Origin: Bacilli bacterium
Lineage (GTDB): Bacteria > Bacillota_I > Bacilli_A > RFN20 > CAG-826
Reading direction: 5' to 3'
DNA: 35,230 nt
Assembly (NCBI GenBank): GCA_017626815.1
Contig: JAGAHY010000130.1
Location: 1-35,230, forward strand
Shown: positions 26,771 through 33,931 of the stretch, piece after piece
How the letters are laid out: the number at the start of each line of letters is the position of its first letter
Position numbering within the stretch: the stretch's first letter is position 1
Translations under genes and position numbers: made by a program
Notes under the pieces: model-generated
Seen by the model: the letters and a program-made list of their open reading frames with translations, nothing else
Databases searched by the model: none
Told to the model about the DNA's origin: nothing

Positions 26771-27256
26771 ATGGCCACCATGATCCTTCTTTCCGCCATT
26801 CCTGGCTCTGGAAAATCCACCTGGGCAAAGGAATACCAAAGAACCCATCCGAACACCTATATCGTCGCTTCCGACGAGGTTCGTAAAAAAGTCTCCGGTT
26901 CGATTCAAAACTTCGACCACGAGGCGCTGGTTTGGGAAACATTCCTACGTGAGATTAATGAGCACGCTGAGGAGGATTGCACCGTCATCGCCGATGCCAC
27001 CAACCTTCAAAACAAATATCGCGCCTACTATCACCAAGCCACGCCAAGGTTTGCTAAGCACGTCCTCGTCGTCTTCGAAATCCCCTTCGACATCTGCATG
27101 AAGCAGAATAAGATGCGGCCGAAAGAACGTATCGTCTGCGATGCTGGAATGTATGCCTTACAAAAAGAATACGAGAGCCCTTCCCAAGATGTGATCGACC
27201 TCTACGACGAATATATCCATATCGGCGAGGACTACATCGAGCAACGAATCAAATAA
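26771..27256 (+). CDS. P-loop ATPase of the polynucleotide-kinase-like (AAA_33) family
   Basis: The protein (161 residues from this start) opens with a Walker A motif, SAIPGSGKST, right after the first strand. VASDEVR follows and then IADATNL, the Walker-B-like segment that carries the acceptor-activating Asp in the T4 polynucleotide kinase family. KMRPKERIV is a lid-like Arg-rich stretch. Such proteins phosphorylate nucleic-acid ends or small molecules; the substrate here is unknown. ATGs at 26762, 26771 and 26780 are in frame; none has a ribosome site, and the -10 box position favours 26771. It is followed directly by its own terminator, so it is a single-gene unit. Confidence 0.85.
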   Translation: MATMILLSAIPGSGKSTWAKEYQRTHPNTYIVASDEVRKKVSGSIQNFDHEALVWETFLREINEHAEEDCTVIADATNLQNKYRAYYHQATPRFAKHVLVVFEIPFDICMKQNKMRPKERIVCDAGMYALQKEYESPSQDVIDLYDEYIHIGEDYIEQRIK

Positions 27257-27257
27257 G

Positions 27258-27280
27258 TACCGCAAGCGCGGTATTTTTTT
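27258..27280 (+). terminator. Intrinsic terminator of the P-loop kinase gene
   Basis: TACCGC-AAGC-GCGGTA followed by seven T residues, starting 2 nt after the stop codon. Confidence 0.93.
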
Positions 27281-27290
27281 ATCGGTGAAG

Positions 27291-27320
27291 GAAAGAAAAA
27301 ATCCGCCAGAGCGACGGATT
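27291..27320 (-). terminator. Intrinsic terminator of the membrane protein gene
   Basis: Minus strand: ATCCGTC (27319-27313) pairs with GGCGGAT (27307-27301) around a 5-nt loop, followed by a T-rich tract. It lies back to back with the plus-strand terminator at 27258-27280. Confidence 0.88.
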
Positions 27321-27342
27321 CATTCATTGATTATCTTATCGA

Positions 27343-28299
27343 CTATTTCTTGTTCTCTTTTCCGTTAAGCGTGGAAATGAGAAGGTAGCAGGCGAACAAC
27401 ACAATCACGCCGCCAAAGATCCAAGCCATGATGGAGAAGTCCATATAAGCAGCATTGTTGGTCGGAACGGTTTTGCCCACGAGGGAGATGGCAGGAGGAT
27501 TCTTGCCACTTTGTTGGACATATTCCATGGCGCCAGCACCGATGATGGAGCCGCCGATGACCATCAAGCCAAGCTCGAAGAGGATGCCGTTAAGTTTGTT
27601 GATGACACCCGCTTTGTCCGCACGGCCATAGCCGAGGAAGGCAGCGCCCACGAGAACGAAGGCGGCGAGGTAGCAAAGAGTGCCGACGAGGAATTCCGTG
27701 CTGACGGCCGCTTTCTGATAGACATCGCCAGCAGAAGCAAGGACGATCCAAGAAATGCCGTAGACGAGGACGAGGGAGCAAGCGATAGCAGTCAAGGCAC
27801 CAGTGATGATGCGCATGATCTTGTTGAGCTCTTCGCCTTCGCCATACATGCGGAGGACGGGAATGTTGGAAACGATGATGGCGATGAGGAAGGCGATGAT
27901 GTAGACGACAACGACGAAGCCGATATCATCGTAACCGATGTTGGTGGAGGTGAGGCGATAGAGCCAGACGCCGTTGATGAGGAAGAAGATAGCGACGAGG
28001 TAGCCAAGGGCCACATAGGAGGAGAAACTCCTACGGACGAGGGCGTCGTCGTTTCCTTTTAAGACCGAACGGACGGCGGTGAATAGGCCATGCAAAGAGA
28101 TGAGAAGGCCAGAGACGCCTAAGGCGCCGAGCATCGCAACAAGGCCCCATCCTAAATCGGGAAGGTCGATCGGACCATTGCCAACCCAGAGATACGGGGC
28201 GACGATGAATTCGAAGTAGACGCCGAGGACGCCAAAGCCGACTGCGAGCAACGCGAAGATAATGACGTTGATTAATCGTGTGGTGGAAGAATATTTCAT
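27343..28299 (-). CDS. Polytopic membrane protein of unknown function
   Basis: The 318-residue protein has about eight hydrophobic helices, short loops and a basic C-terminus (GKENKK). Loops include a Pro/Gly-rich one after helix 1-2 and a charged cytosolic one (YGEGEELNK). I do not recognise a family and see no transport or catalytic motif. AAAGGAGAGG before the ATG gives a strong ribosome site, in contrast to the neighbouring leaderless-type genes. The promoter is near consensus with a palindrome inside its spacer, so expression is probably repressed by a dedicated regulator (inference). Single-gene unit with its own terminator. Confidence 0.82.
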   Translation of the reverse strand: MKYSSTTRLINVIIFALLAVGFGVLGVYFEFIVAPYLWVGNGPIDLPDLGWGLVAMLGALGVSGLLISLHGLFTAVRSVLKGNDDALVRRSFSSYVALGYLVAIFFLINGVWLYRLTSTNIGYDDIGFVVVVYIIAFLIAIIVSNIPVLRMYGEGEELNKIMRIITGALTAIACSLVLVYGISWIVLASAGDVYQKAAVSTEFLVGTLCYLAAFVLVGAAFLGYGRADKAGVINKLNGILFELGLMVIGGSIIGAGAMEYVQQSGKNPPAISLVGKTVPTNNAAYMDFSIMAWIFGGVIVLFACYLLISTLNGKENKK

Positions 28300-28327
28300 A
28301 ACTTATCCTCTCCTTTAGACATGCTCA

Positions 28328-28341
28328 CGCCAATATAGGCG
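28328..28341 (-). repeat. Short inverted repeat in the 5' UTR of the membrane protein gene
   Basis: CGCC-TATATT-GGCG on the minus strand, preceded by a T6 tract. It may be a small mRNA hairpin or a second protein site. Confidence 0.4.
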
Positions 28342-28358
28342 AAAAAAGCAGCCCCAAT

Positions 28359-28387
28359 ATTAAAGTCTATCTTTGATAGAGTGTCAA
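28359..28387 (-). promoter_or_regulatory. Promoter with a palindromic operator in the spacer
   Basis: Minus strand TTGACA (28387-28382), 17-bp spacer, TTTAAT (28364-28359, five of six). The spacer is almost filled by TCTATC-AAA-GATAGA (28380-28366), a perfect 6-bp inverted repeat, where a bound repressor would block polymerase. The -35 starts only a few bases after the stop codon of the upstream flavoprotein gene. Confidence 0.82.
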
Positions 28388-28393
28388 TCTATT

Positions 28394-29806
28394 TCACACA
28401 TGTGCGCACAACGAACAAACGACCCGATAACCCGCGCTAATAGCAGAGGCAAAATCGATGCACTTAGTGGGTGAACTAGGAGCAAAATAAAGGCCTTTTG
28501 CAAGGAAATCTGCACTTTCCGGGTCAGAATTACCGCTTAATTCCACCACCCCACCGACCAAGGCATCCTCCTGTAAGATATACGGAAAAGCCTTACCAAA
28601 TTGTTTTAAAGCCGTTTCTAACGCCGTGGAGATTTTGCTTCCAAGCAACTTATTTAGCGAAGTCAGGTGCACCTGAGTGACGTTGTACGGCTTGACGCTT
28701 CCAAGCTTTAAAGGGTCGCGGTGATAAAGAAAATCGCCAACGGTGTCATAGGGAATGAAACCCGGTTTGCTGGCCACATAGCCTTCACGAACAATTTTCT
28801 CAAGTTCGCCTTCGCTGACCCTAACACCAAGATAGCTCAAGACATTCCTTCCCTTTTGGCCAAAGTCCAAGACTTGTTTCATCCGTTGTTTCGGCGCACC
28901 GATATCCAAAAGTGTGGCCTTGCCAAGGCCTGTCATAAACACGCATTGATCGCCGTTTTTCGTGGTGAACGAAGATTCGGCATAATACGAGGGTAATTTC
29001 GCATCCGGTAAAGCCTTGCCATAAACAAACTGATTAAAGTAACGGGATGAAGACTCGATGCAAATGCCCAGATAATACTGGTCATCGTATTCGCCGTTGC
29101 AGATCAGGATGTTGTCTGTACGGATGAGCGTTTGCTCGCCGTTGATTTCACAAAGCACACCGCGAACTTTTCCAAAGCGGCTTTTCACGCCGAGGTATTT
29201 GGCACCGAAAATAACTTCTCCGCCTTTTTCAACGATGATGGAATGAAGTTTCTTCACGAAGGACTTGATATACGCCGCCGAAAGGTATTGGTGGGCATCC
29301 ACGGAGTCAAACACAATACCGTCTTCTTTGAGGATATCTTTGAGGTCGTTGTTGAGAAGGTCGGGGTGGAACATCATCCCCGTGTAAGCGGCTAGACCCC
29401 CTTCCCCTTCCCCGAGGCCCTTCTTCTTCGTCCCGGTTTGCTCCAGGATGCTTGGTCCATTCTCCAAAACGATGGGCGCCAGTCCATGTTTGGCCAATAA
29501 ATAGGCGGCGATGACGCCACGCAAGCCAAAGCCGATGACAACAGGGCGTTTCTTTAAATGGATGTCAAAAGAGGGCGCAGGTTTAACCTCGGGAGGAAAA
29601 TAGGAAGTGTTATGGATGAACTCATTCGTCTCGGCTTCGACGCGCAGCTCGATGAAACCACCGTTTTTGACTCTCCACCAGTTACGACGAATTACGTTAT
29701 AACGGACAGCCGTCGTAGACACTCCTAACTTTTGCGCGACTTTCTTGCGAATAACGGAAGGTGGTTCATCAGGCGCTACAAATATTTTGTCGACAATATA
29801 CCTCAT
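28394..29806 (-). CDS. FAD-dependent dehydrogenase-like protein (COG2509 type)
   Basis: The 470-residue protein has an N-terminal domain of about 85 residues (VRYNVIRRNWWRVK, then FIELRVEAET) followed by a Rossmann FAD fold: RPVVIGFGLRGVIAAYLLAKHGLAPIVLE. The ADP loop reads GFGLRG where the family usually has GxGPAG. The CPGG motif typical of this family is replaced by CVFMTGLGK. The C-terminal LAKGLYFAPS and AISAGYR correspond to the family's late FAD-contact region. The function of COG2509 proteins is not established. The start at 29806 is preferred to 29812 because GGGGG then lies 6 nt upstream, and it gives a 4-nt ATGA overlap with the upstream flavoprotein gene. Confidence 0.82.
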   Translation of the reverse strand: MRYIVDKIFVAPDEPPSVIRKKVAQKLGVSTTAVRYNVIRRNWWRVKNGGFIELRVEAETNEFIHNTSYFPPEVKPAPSFDIHLKKRPVVIGFGLRGVIAAYLLAKHGLAPIVLENGPSILEQTGTKKKGLGEGEGGLAAYTGMMFHPDLLNNDLKDILKEDGIVFDSVDAHQYLSAAYIKSFVKKLHSIIVEKGGEVIFGAKYLGVKSRFGKVRGVLCEINGEQTLIRTDNILICNGEYDDQYYLGICIESSSRYFNQFVYGKALPDAKLPSYYAESSFTTKNGDQCVFMTGLGKATLLDIGAPKQRMKQVLDFGQKGRNVLSYLGVRVSEGELEKIVREGYVASKPGFIPYDTVGDFLYHRDPLKLGSVKPYNVTQVHLTSLNKLLGSKISTALETALKQFGKAFPYILQEDALVGGVVELSGNSDPESADFLAKGLYFAPSSPTKCIDFASAISAGYRVVCSLCAHV

Positions 29807-30954
29807 AAACATCCCCCAACAACCATGGCCGATAATAAGGCGAACCCTAAGTTATAGCCGCCACATAGGCCATCAATATCCAAGCATTCTCCGACGAAAT
29901 AGTGATTCGCGTCGATTCTGCTTTGTAGATTCGAATTCACATTATTGATATCGATTCCGCCCCTAGTAACCTGAGAGGAATCAAAATCATATAAGCCCTT
30001 GATACGGAATTCCATATTCTTCAAGAATTCGGCAATTCGGGCAACATCACGCTGATTTAATGGGCTTTCTGCGCCGATTTTTTGATTTTGCAGTACAAAT
30101 TCCATCAACGCTTTTTCCATATACGGGGTCAGGAAGTCATCCCCAAACCGCTCGTAGGAGCGTTGCAGCATCGTGGTCAAAAGACGAAGATCGATGCTTG
30201 AGAATAGATCCGCGGTCAACATACAGCCGGGTACATAATAGGCGGAAGAGTTCATCACGGCGATTCCGGAGAGCCCATCTTTCTTGAACTGGAGCTCCCC
30301 TTCTTCTTCATAAAGGCAATGATGGCCATCCATCAAACGAATCTTAGCGCCATGGCGGACACTAGAAAGCGACTTGCCAACATCAGGGCTATACATGGGG
30401 CATAAGGACGGACGAAGCGGCGTAACCGAATATCCACGACGGGATAAAACCGTGAACATGGAGCCATCGGACCCAAGGTTTTCTTGGCTCTTGCCACCGA
30501 AAGCGAAGACAATCTTGTCAAAGTAGTCGCGGTGCCTTTCGGAGATCACCGTCGTGCCGACAACGTCTTTGACATGGTCTTCTAAACGGAATTTCACACC
30601 CTTTTTCTCCGCAGAACGCCACAAAAACCGGACATGCGAAGCCGCGCTAAAAGAAAGTGGATACACCAGTTCCCCTTTTTGCAACGTTTCAATCCCAAGT
30701 TCATGAAGCGCGGACATCATCTCCGCAGAAGAATGAAATAACATGAGGTTGCGGACAAAGTCAGGGTGGTTAAAAGCCTTCTCTGAAAAGGGCAGGTGCA
30801 TTAGGTTACAATGACCATTGCCGGTCGCGAGGAGTTTTTTGCCCACCTTATCCGCATGATCATAGATGATGACTTCGGATTTGGGGCAACGGCGAAGATA
30901 AAGCAGGGCCGTGTATAGCCCTGCTGCTGATGCTCCAATAATGCCAATCTTCAT
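29803..30954 (-). CDS. NAD(P)/FAD-dependent oxidoreductase, HI0933/BaiN family
   Basis: The 383-residue protein has the FAD loop GIIGASAAGLYTALLY, the family motif KKLLATGNGHCNL (usually LLxSGGGRCNxTN), a FGGKSQENLGSDGS segment and the C-terminal LDIDGLCGGYNLGFALLSAMVVG. Members reduce unsaturated substrates such as bile-acid intermediates, but most have no known substrate. The start at 30954 has GGAG about 10 nt upstream and begins exactly at the Rossmann strand; the frame is open further upstream into glnA but that part is not homologous. It lies 77 nt after glnA and overlaps the next flavoprotein gene, so the two flavoproteins are coupled. Confidence 0.88.
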   Translation of the reverse strand: MKIGIIGASAAGLYTALLYLRRCPKSEVIIYDHADKVGKKLLATGNGHCNLMHLPFSEKAFNHPDFVRNLMLFHSSAEMMSALHELGIETLQKGELVYPLSFSAASHVRFLWRSAEKKGVKFRLEDHVKDVVGTTVISERHRDYFDKIVFAFGGKSQENLGSDGSMFTVLSRRGYSVTPLRPSLCPMYSPDVGKSLSSVRHGAKIRLMDGHHCLYEEEGELQFKKDGLSGIAVMNSSAYYVPGCMLTADLFSSIDLRLLTTMLQRSYERFGDDFLTPYMEKALMEFVLQNQKIGAESPLNQRDVARIAEFLKNMEFRIKGLYDFDSSQVTRGGIDINNVNSNLQSRIDANHYFVGECLDIDGLCGGYNLGFALLSAMVVGGCL

Positions 30955-31031
30955 CTCGTTATTTCTCCGAAACATATTTTCGTACCTTTTTCGAAGAAAA
31001 TGTACAAGATTTAGATAAACGTCGTAACTTC

Positions 31032-32375
31032 TTACTTCGAGAGATACATTTTGTATTCCCAATCGGAAATCAGGCAACGATATTGCTCCCATTCCAAGTT
31101 CTTTGCCGTAATGAACTTGTTGAAGCAATGTTCACCGAGGACCTGATAAACGAGGGGATCGCTTTTGGCTTCCTTAACCGCGTCTTTGAGGTTTTCAGGG
31201 AGGTTCATGATACCCTGCGCTTCACGCTGTTCGCGGGTCAGGGAGAAGATGTTGTCATAGACAGGCGGGATCAATTCTTCCTCTTTCGTGTTATTGATGC
31301 CATCGAGACCGGCACCGATGATGACGGCAAGGGCCAAATATGGGTTGGCCATCGCGTCAACATGGCGAAGTTCCGCACGGGTTCCTTGTCCGCGGGAAGC
31401 GGGGATACGAATCATCGAGGAACGGTTCGCGTCGCTCCAGCAAACATAGCACGGGGCCTCATATCCAGGAATCAAGCGCTTGTAAGAGTTGACCGTGGGG
31501 TTGGTGATGGCCGCCATGCCGCGGGCGTGGCGGAGGATGCCACTGATGAACTTACGGCACATCAACGAAAGTTTCATCGGATCGTTGGCGTCATAGAAGA
31601 GATTGGTACCTTCCGCATCGGACATCGAGCAATTGGTGTGCATGCCCGAGCCGTTGATGCCGACGATGGGTTTTGGCATGAAGGTCGCATGATAGCCATG
31701 CTTTCTGGCGATGCATTTGACAACCTGTTTGAACGTTTGCAGGTTATCGCAGGCTTCGAGGACATGGGCGAAGCGGAAGTTGATTTCTTCTTGGCCCGGA
31801 GCGACCTCGTGGTGGGCGGTAGAAATGACAAACCCTAGTTTCTCCAATTCCATGGCGATGTCGCGGCGGATGTTCTGCGCGCCATCAATGGGCGATAAAT
31901 CGAAGTAGGAACCATCATCGATTGGCTCAACGATAGGCTGGCCCTTCTCATCCAATTTAAAGAGGAAGAATTCCGGCTCAAAACCAACGTCAAAATTCAT
32001 AATTCCCGCGTCATTTAGCGCGCGAATTTGTTTTTTTAAGATATAACGGGGGTCGCCTTGGAACGGTTTCCCGTAAGAAGTATAGACGTCGCAGATCAAG
32101 CGGGCGACTTTGCCATAGGAGGGATCTTCGAAGCTGAGGATCGTCCAAGTATCGTAATCTGGATGTAAGGACATGTCGGCTTCCTTGATACGGACGAATC
32201 CTTCGACGGAGGAACCATCGAAGATAATTTTGTTGTCTAAGGCATCGCTGAGCGAGCTGACATTTATTTCGACGGCTTTGATGTTGCCCAAGATGTCGGA
32301 AAACTGAAGCCTAATATAGGTAACGTTCTCCTTCTTTGCCATTTCGAGGATGTCGGACTTAGAGTACTTTTTCAT
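31032..32375 (-). CDS. glnA: Glutamine synthetase type I
   Basis: The 447-residue enzyme makes glutamine from glutamate, ammonia and ATP. GS-I blocks: the FDGSS segment (DNKIIFDGSSVEGFVRI in part), PGQEEINFRF, the ATP-site GINGSGMHTN and RIPASRGQGTRAELR. Length is that of the GSI-alpha subtype, which is regulated by feedback and GlnR rather than adenylylation; the adenylylation-site region is not retained. No GlnR box (TGTNA-N7-TNACA) is seen upstream. A ribosome site AGAAAGAG precedes the ATG. Two flavoprotein genes follow on the same strand with no terminator between. Confidence 0.97.
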   Translation of the reverse strand: MKKYSKSDILEMAKKENVTYIRLQFSDILGNIKAVEINVSSLSDALDNKIIFDGSSVEGFVRIKEADMSLHPDYDTWTILSFEDPSYGKVARLICDVYTSYGKPFQGDPRYILKKQIRALNDAGIMNFDVGFEPEFFLFKLDEKGQPIVEPIDDGSYFDLSPIDGAQNIRRDIAMELEKLGFVISTAHHEVAPGQEEINFRFAHVLEACDNLQTFKQVVKCIARKHGYHATFMPKPIVGINGSGMHTNCSMSDAEGTNLFYDANDPMKLSLMCRKFISGILRHARGMAAITNPTVNSYKRLIPGYEAPCYVCWSDANRSSMIRIPASRGQGTRAELRHVDAMANPYLALAVIIGAGLDGINNTKEEELIPPVYDNIFSLTREQREAQGIMNLPENLKDAVKEAKSDPLVYQVLGEHCFNKFITAKNLEWEQYRCLISDWEYKMYLSK

Positions 32376-32559
32376 AGTGAATTCTCTTTCTGTTCAGAAA
32401 AACGAGAGAAAGTATGGTTTTAAAGGAAAATAATGCAAGTGTTTAATCCGAGAGAAAAATGAAATCTAGATTTTATCGATGTTTTTTTGGGAGGCAAAAC
32501 AACCTTTATTTTCCTTCATCTTTTTTTGATTGGCGGTTTTATGGCGTATTTTCTTGCTC
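32376..32559 (-). promoter_or_regulatory. Upstream region of glnA with a palindrome over the ribosome site
   Basis: TTTCTG-AA-CAGAAA (32400-32387, minus strand) overlaps the AGAAAGAG ribosome site, and flanking TCTC/GAGA can extend the stem, so the site could be hidden. TTCTCTCG occurs twice as a direct repeat 46 bp apart (32456 and 32410, minus strand). A TTGCAT with a poor -10 is the only promoter candidate. The rest holds nothing I recognise. Confidence 0.4.
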
Positions 32560-32596
32560 GGCAAAAAAGAAATCCCAGGACTAGATTCCTAGGATT
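32560..32596 (-). terminator. Intrinsic terminator of the metal regulator gene
   Basis: Minus strand: AATCCTAGGA pairs with TCCTGGGATT (10 bp, one G-U) around a 6-nt loop, then TTCTTTTTT. The stem begins inside the stop codon region of the gene. Confidence 0.92.
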
Positions 32597-32963
32597 GAGA
32601 CTGTTCCATCAATTTCTTGATCGCGAGGAAGGTTTCTTCAGAAACAATGTGCTCCATGAGGCAGCAATCGTGCTCGGCGATCTCTTCCCCTACCCCAAGA
32701 CTTAAGAGGAAATGCTTCAATACGTGGTGGCGTTCGAGGACCGATTCCGCAATCCTTCTGCCTTCATCGGTGAGTTTCATATCCCCATAGTCTTTACGGG
32801 TGATCCAACCGCGGTTGATGAGTTCATGGCCCATTTGGTGGACGGCGGGTTTCGATATGCTTAGCATTTTGGCCACTCTTGTGGTTTCAAGGGGCTGTTC
32901 CGATTGTTCCAGCATCAATAACGCTTCGAGGAAATCTTCTTGGGACTTAGTAGGCTTGCTCAT
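32589..32963 (-). CDS. Metal-dependent transcription regulator, DtxR/MntR family
   Basis: The 124-residue protein has a winged helix-turn-helix domain (about 1-65; SISKPAVHQMGHELINRGWI is the recognition region) and a helical dimerisation and metal-binding domain. It lacks the SH3-like third domain. Likely ligands are Asp10, Glu13, His80, Cys101, Glu104 and His105. Position 101 is Glu in Bacillus MntR but Cys or Met in DtxR/IdeR, so this may sense iron rather than manganese (inference). The start at 32963 matches the family N-terminus and lies exactly 6 nt after a TATGAT box, with no Shine-Dalgarno. It is divergent from the ATP-grasp gene; no metal transporter is in the window. Confidence 0.9.
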   Translation of the reverse strand: MSKPTKSQEDFLEALLMLEQSEQPLETTRVAKMLSISKPAVHQMGHELINRGWITRKDYGDMKLTDEGRRIAESVLERHHVLKHFLLSLGVGEEIAEHDCCLMEHIVSEETFLAIKKLMEQSQS

Positions 32964-32969
32964 GAGAAA

Positions 32970-32975
32970 ATCATA
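32970..32975 (-). promoter_or_regulatory. -10 box of the metal regulator gene (leaderless start)
   Basis: Minus strand TATGAT, five of six consensus bases, followed by 6 nt and then the ATG at 32963, so the expected start point is the A of the ATG. No ribosome site. Confidence 0.55.
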
Positions 32976-33022
32976 ATCCAAGAAGCGAAAAAGCGCACGC
33001 ACAATACACAGGTTTAGCGGGA

Positions 33023-33031
33023 TGCTATAAT
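33023..33031 (+). promoter_or_regulatory. Extended -10 promoter of the ATP-grasp gene (leaderless start)
   Basis: TGC followed by a perfect TATAAT (33026-33031). Six bases then precede the ATG at 33038, placing the start point on the A of the ATG. There is no TTGACA-like -35, as expected for an extended -10 promoter, and no Shine-Dalgarno. This is the clearest case in the window. Confidence 0.75.
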
Positions 33032-33037
33032 GTCATC

Positions 33038-33931
33038 ATGTTACACAAACGCTGCCTGATGATCGTTAACGCTTACTATGTTTGGGACTCCATCGCTCAC
33101 TTCGCTTCGCGCATGGGCGAAGAACTCAAGCGGCTCGGCATCGAATCAGATGTGCGCTCTGCAGCCTATATATATACCTATATTAATGAGAAGGGCCATC
33201 TCTCCTCCGAGAAGCTCCCCTATGACTTCATTTTGTACTTAGACAAAGACAAGTACATCTCCATGATGCTTGAAAAGGCGGGGTATCGTTTGTTCAACAC
33301 CTCCCGCGCTGTTGAACTATGTGACGATAAGATGCTTACCTACCTAGCGTTGACCGATCAAGGGTTAAGACTCCCAAAAACCGTCTCCGCACCGCTAAGA
33401 TATACCCGAAACGAGGATGAAAATTTCCTGCAAAACCTCGTTCAAAAATTAAAATTCCCCATGATTATGAAACAGAACTTCGGCTCCATGGGCAAAGGCG
33501 TATTCTTGGTACAAAACGAAGAAGAGCTTCGCAAAGCGGAGTTTCAAAACGGTCTTGTCCCCCACTTATATCAAGAATTCATCGATACCTCATTTGGATA
33601 TGACTATCGTCTCATCCTCATCGGGGGCAAATTCTATTGTGGTTACCGCAGACGCTGCCTGACCGGGGATTTCCGTTCCAATTTAGCTCAAGGTGGCGTC
33701 GGTGAAACCTGCGACATCACCCAAGCTCAGATCAAAGCCGCAGAAAAAGCCGCAGCAGTCTTAGGACTAGATTACTGCGGCGTCGATTTGTTGGATTCTG
33801 GTGATCCAGAGGTCCCGGTGCTGTGTGAGGTTAACTCCAACGCCTTCATCAAAGGTGCGGAGTCCATCACGGGCAAGAACATCGCGAAAGCTTACGCGGA
33901 ATATCTCTATCAAGAAGTTTATTTAAAATAA
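33038..33931 (+). CDS. ATP-grasp ligase, RimK-like
   Basis: The 297-residue protein shows the ATP-grasp layout of RimK/LysX enzymes: an N-terminal pre-ATP-grasp domain (about 1-100), then LKFPMIMKQNFGSMGKGVFLV (ATP-binding Lys and the mobile Gly loop), YQEFIDTSFGYDYRLILIGG, and the metal-binding end VDLL and LCEVNSNAFIKG. Members join a carboxylate to an amine, often adding Glu to proteins or small molecules; the substrate here is unknown. No Shine-Dalgarno is present; a leaderless start is predicted. Its last 13 bases overlap the end of the convergent phosphatase-Nudix gene. Confidence 0.88.
   Translation: MLHKRCLMIVNAYYVWDSIAHFASRMGEELKRLGIESDVRSAAYIYTYINEKGHLSSEKLPYDFILYLDKDKYISMMLEKAGYRLFNTSRAVELCDDKMLTYLALTDQGLRLPKTVSAPLRYTRNEDENFLQNLVQKLKFPMIMKQNFGSMGKGVFLVQNEEELRKAEFQNGLVPHLYQEFIDTSFGYDYRLILIGGKFYCGYRRRCLTGDFRSNLAQGGVGETCDITQAQIKAAEKAAAVLGLDYCGVDLLDSGDPEVPVLCEVNSNAFIKGAESITGKNIAKAYAEYLYQEVYLK

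Noticed and set aside
26700..26942. 81-residue N-terminal extension of serine dehydratase
   Set aside because: It is antisense to the P-loop kinase gene and crosses both promoters; the family starts at 26699.
30955..31128. 58-residue N-terminal extension of the BaiN-like protein
   Set aside because: Overlaps glnA in another frame and precedes the Rossmann strand; a ribosome site supports 30954.
32376..32588. GlnR/TnrA box upstream of glnA
   Set aside because: No TGTNA-N7-TNACA match was found by eye on either strand.
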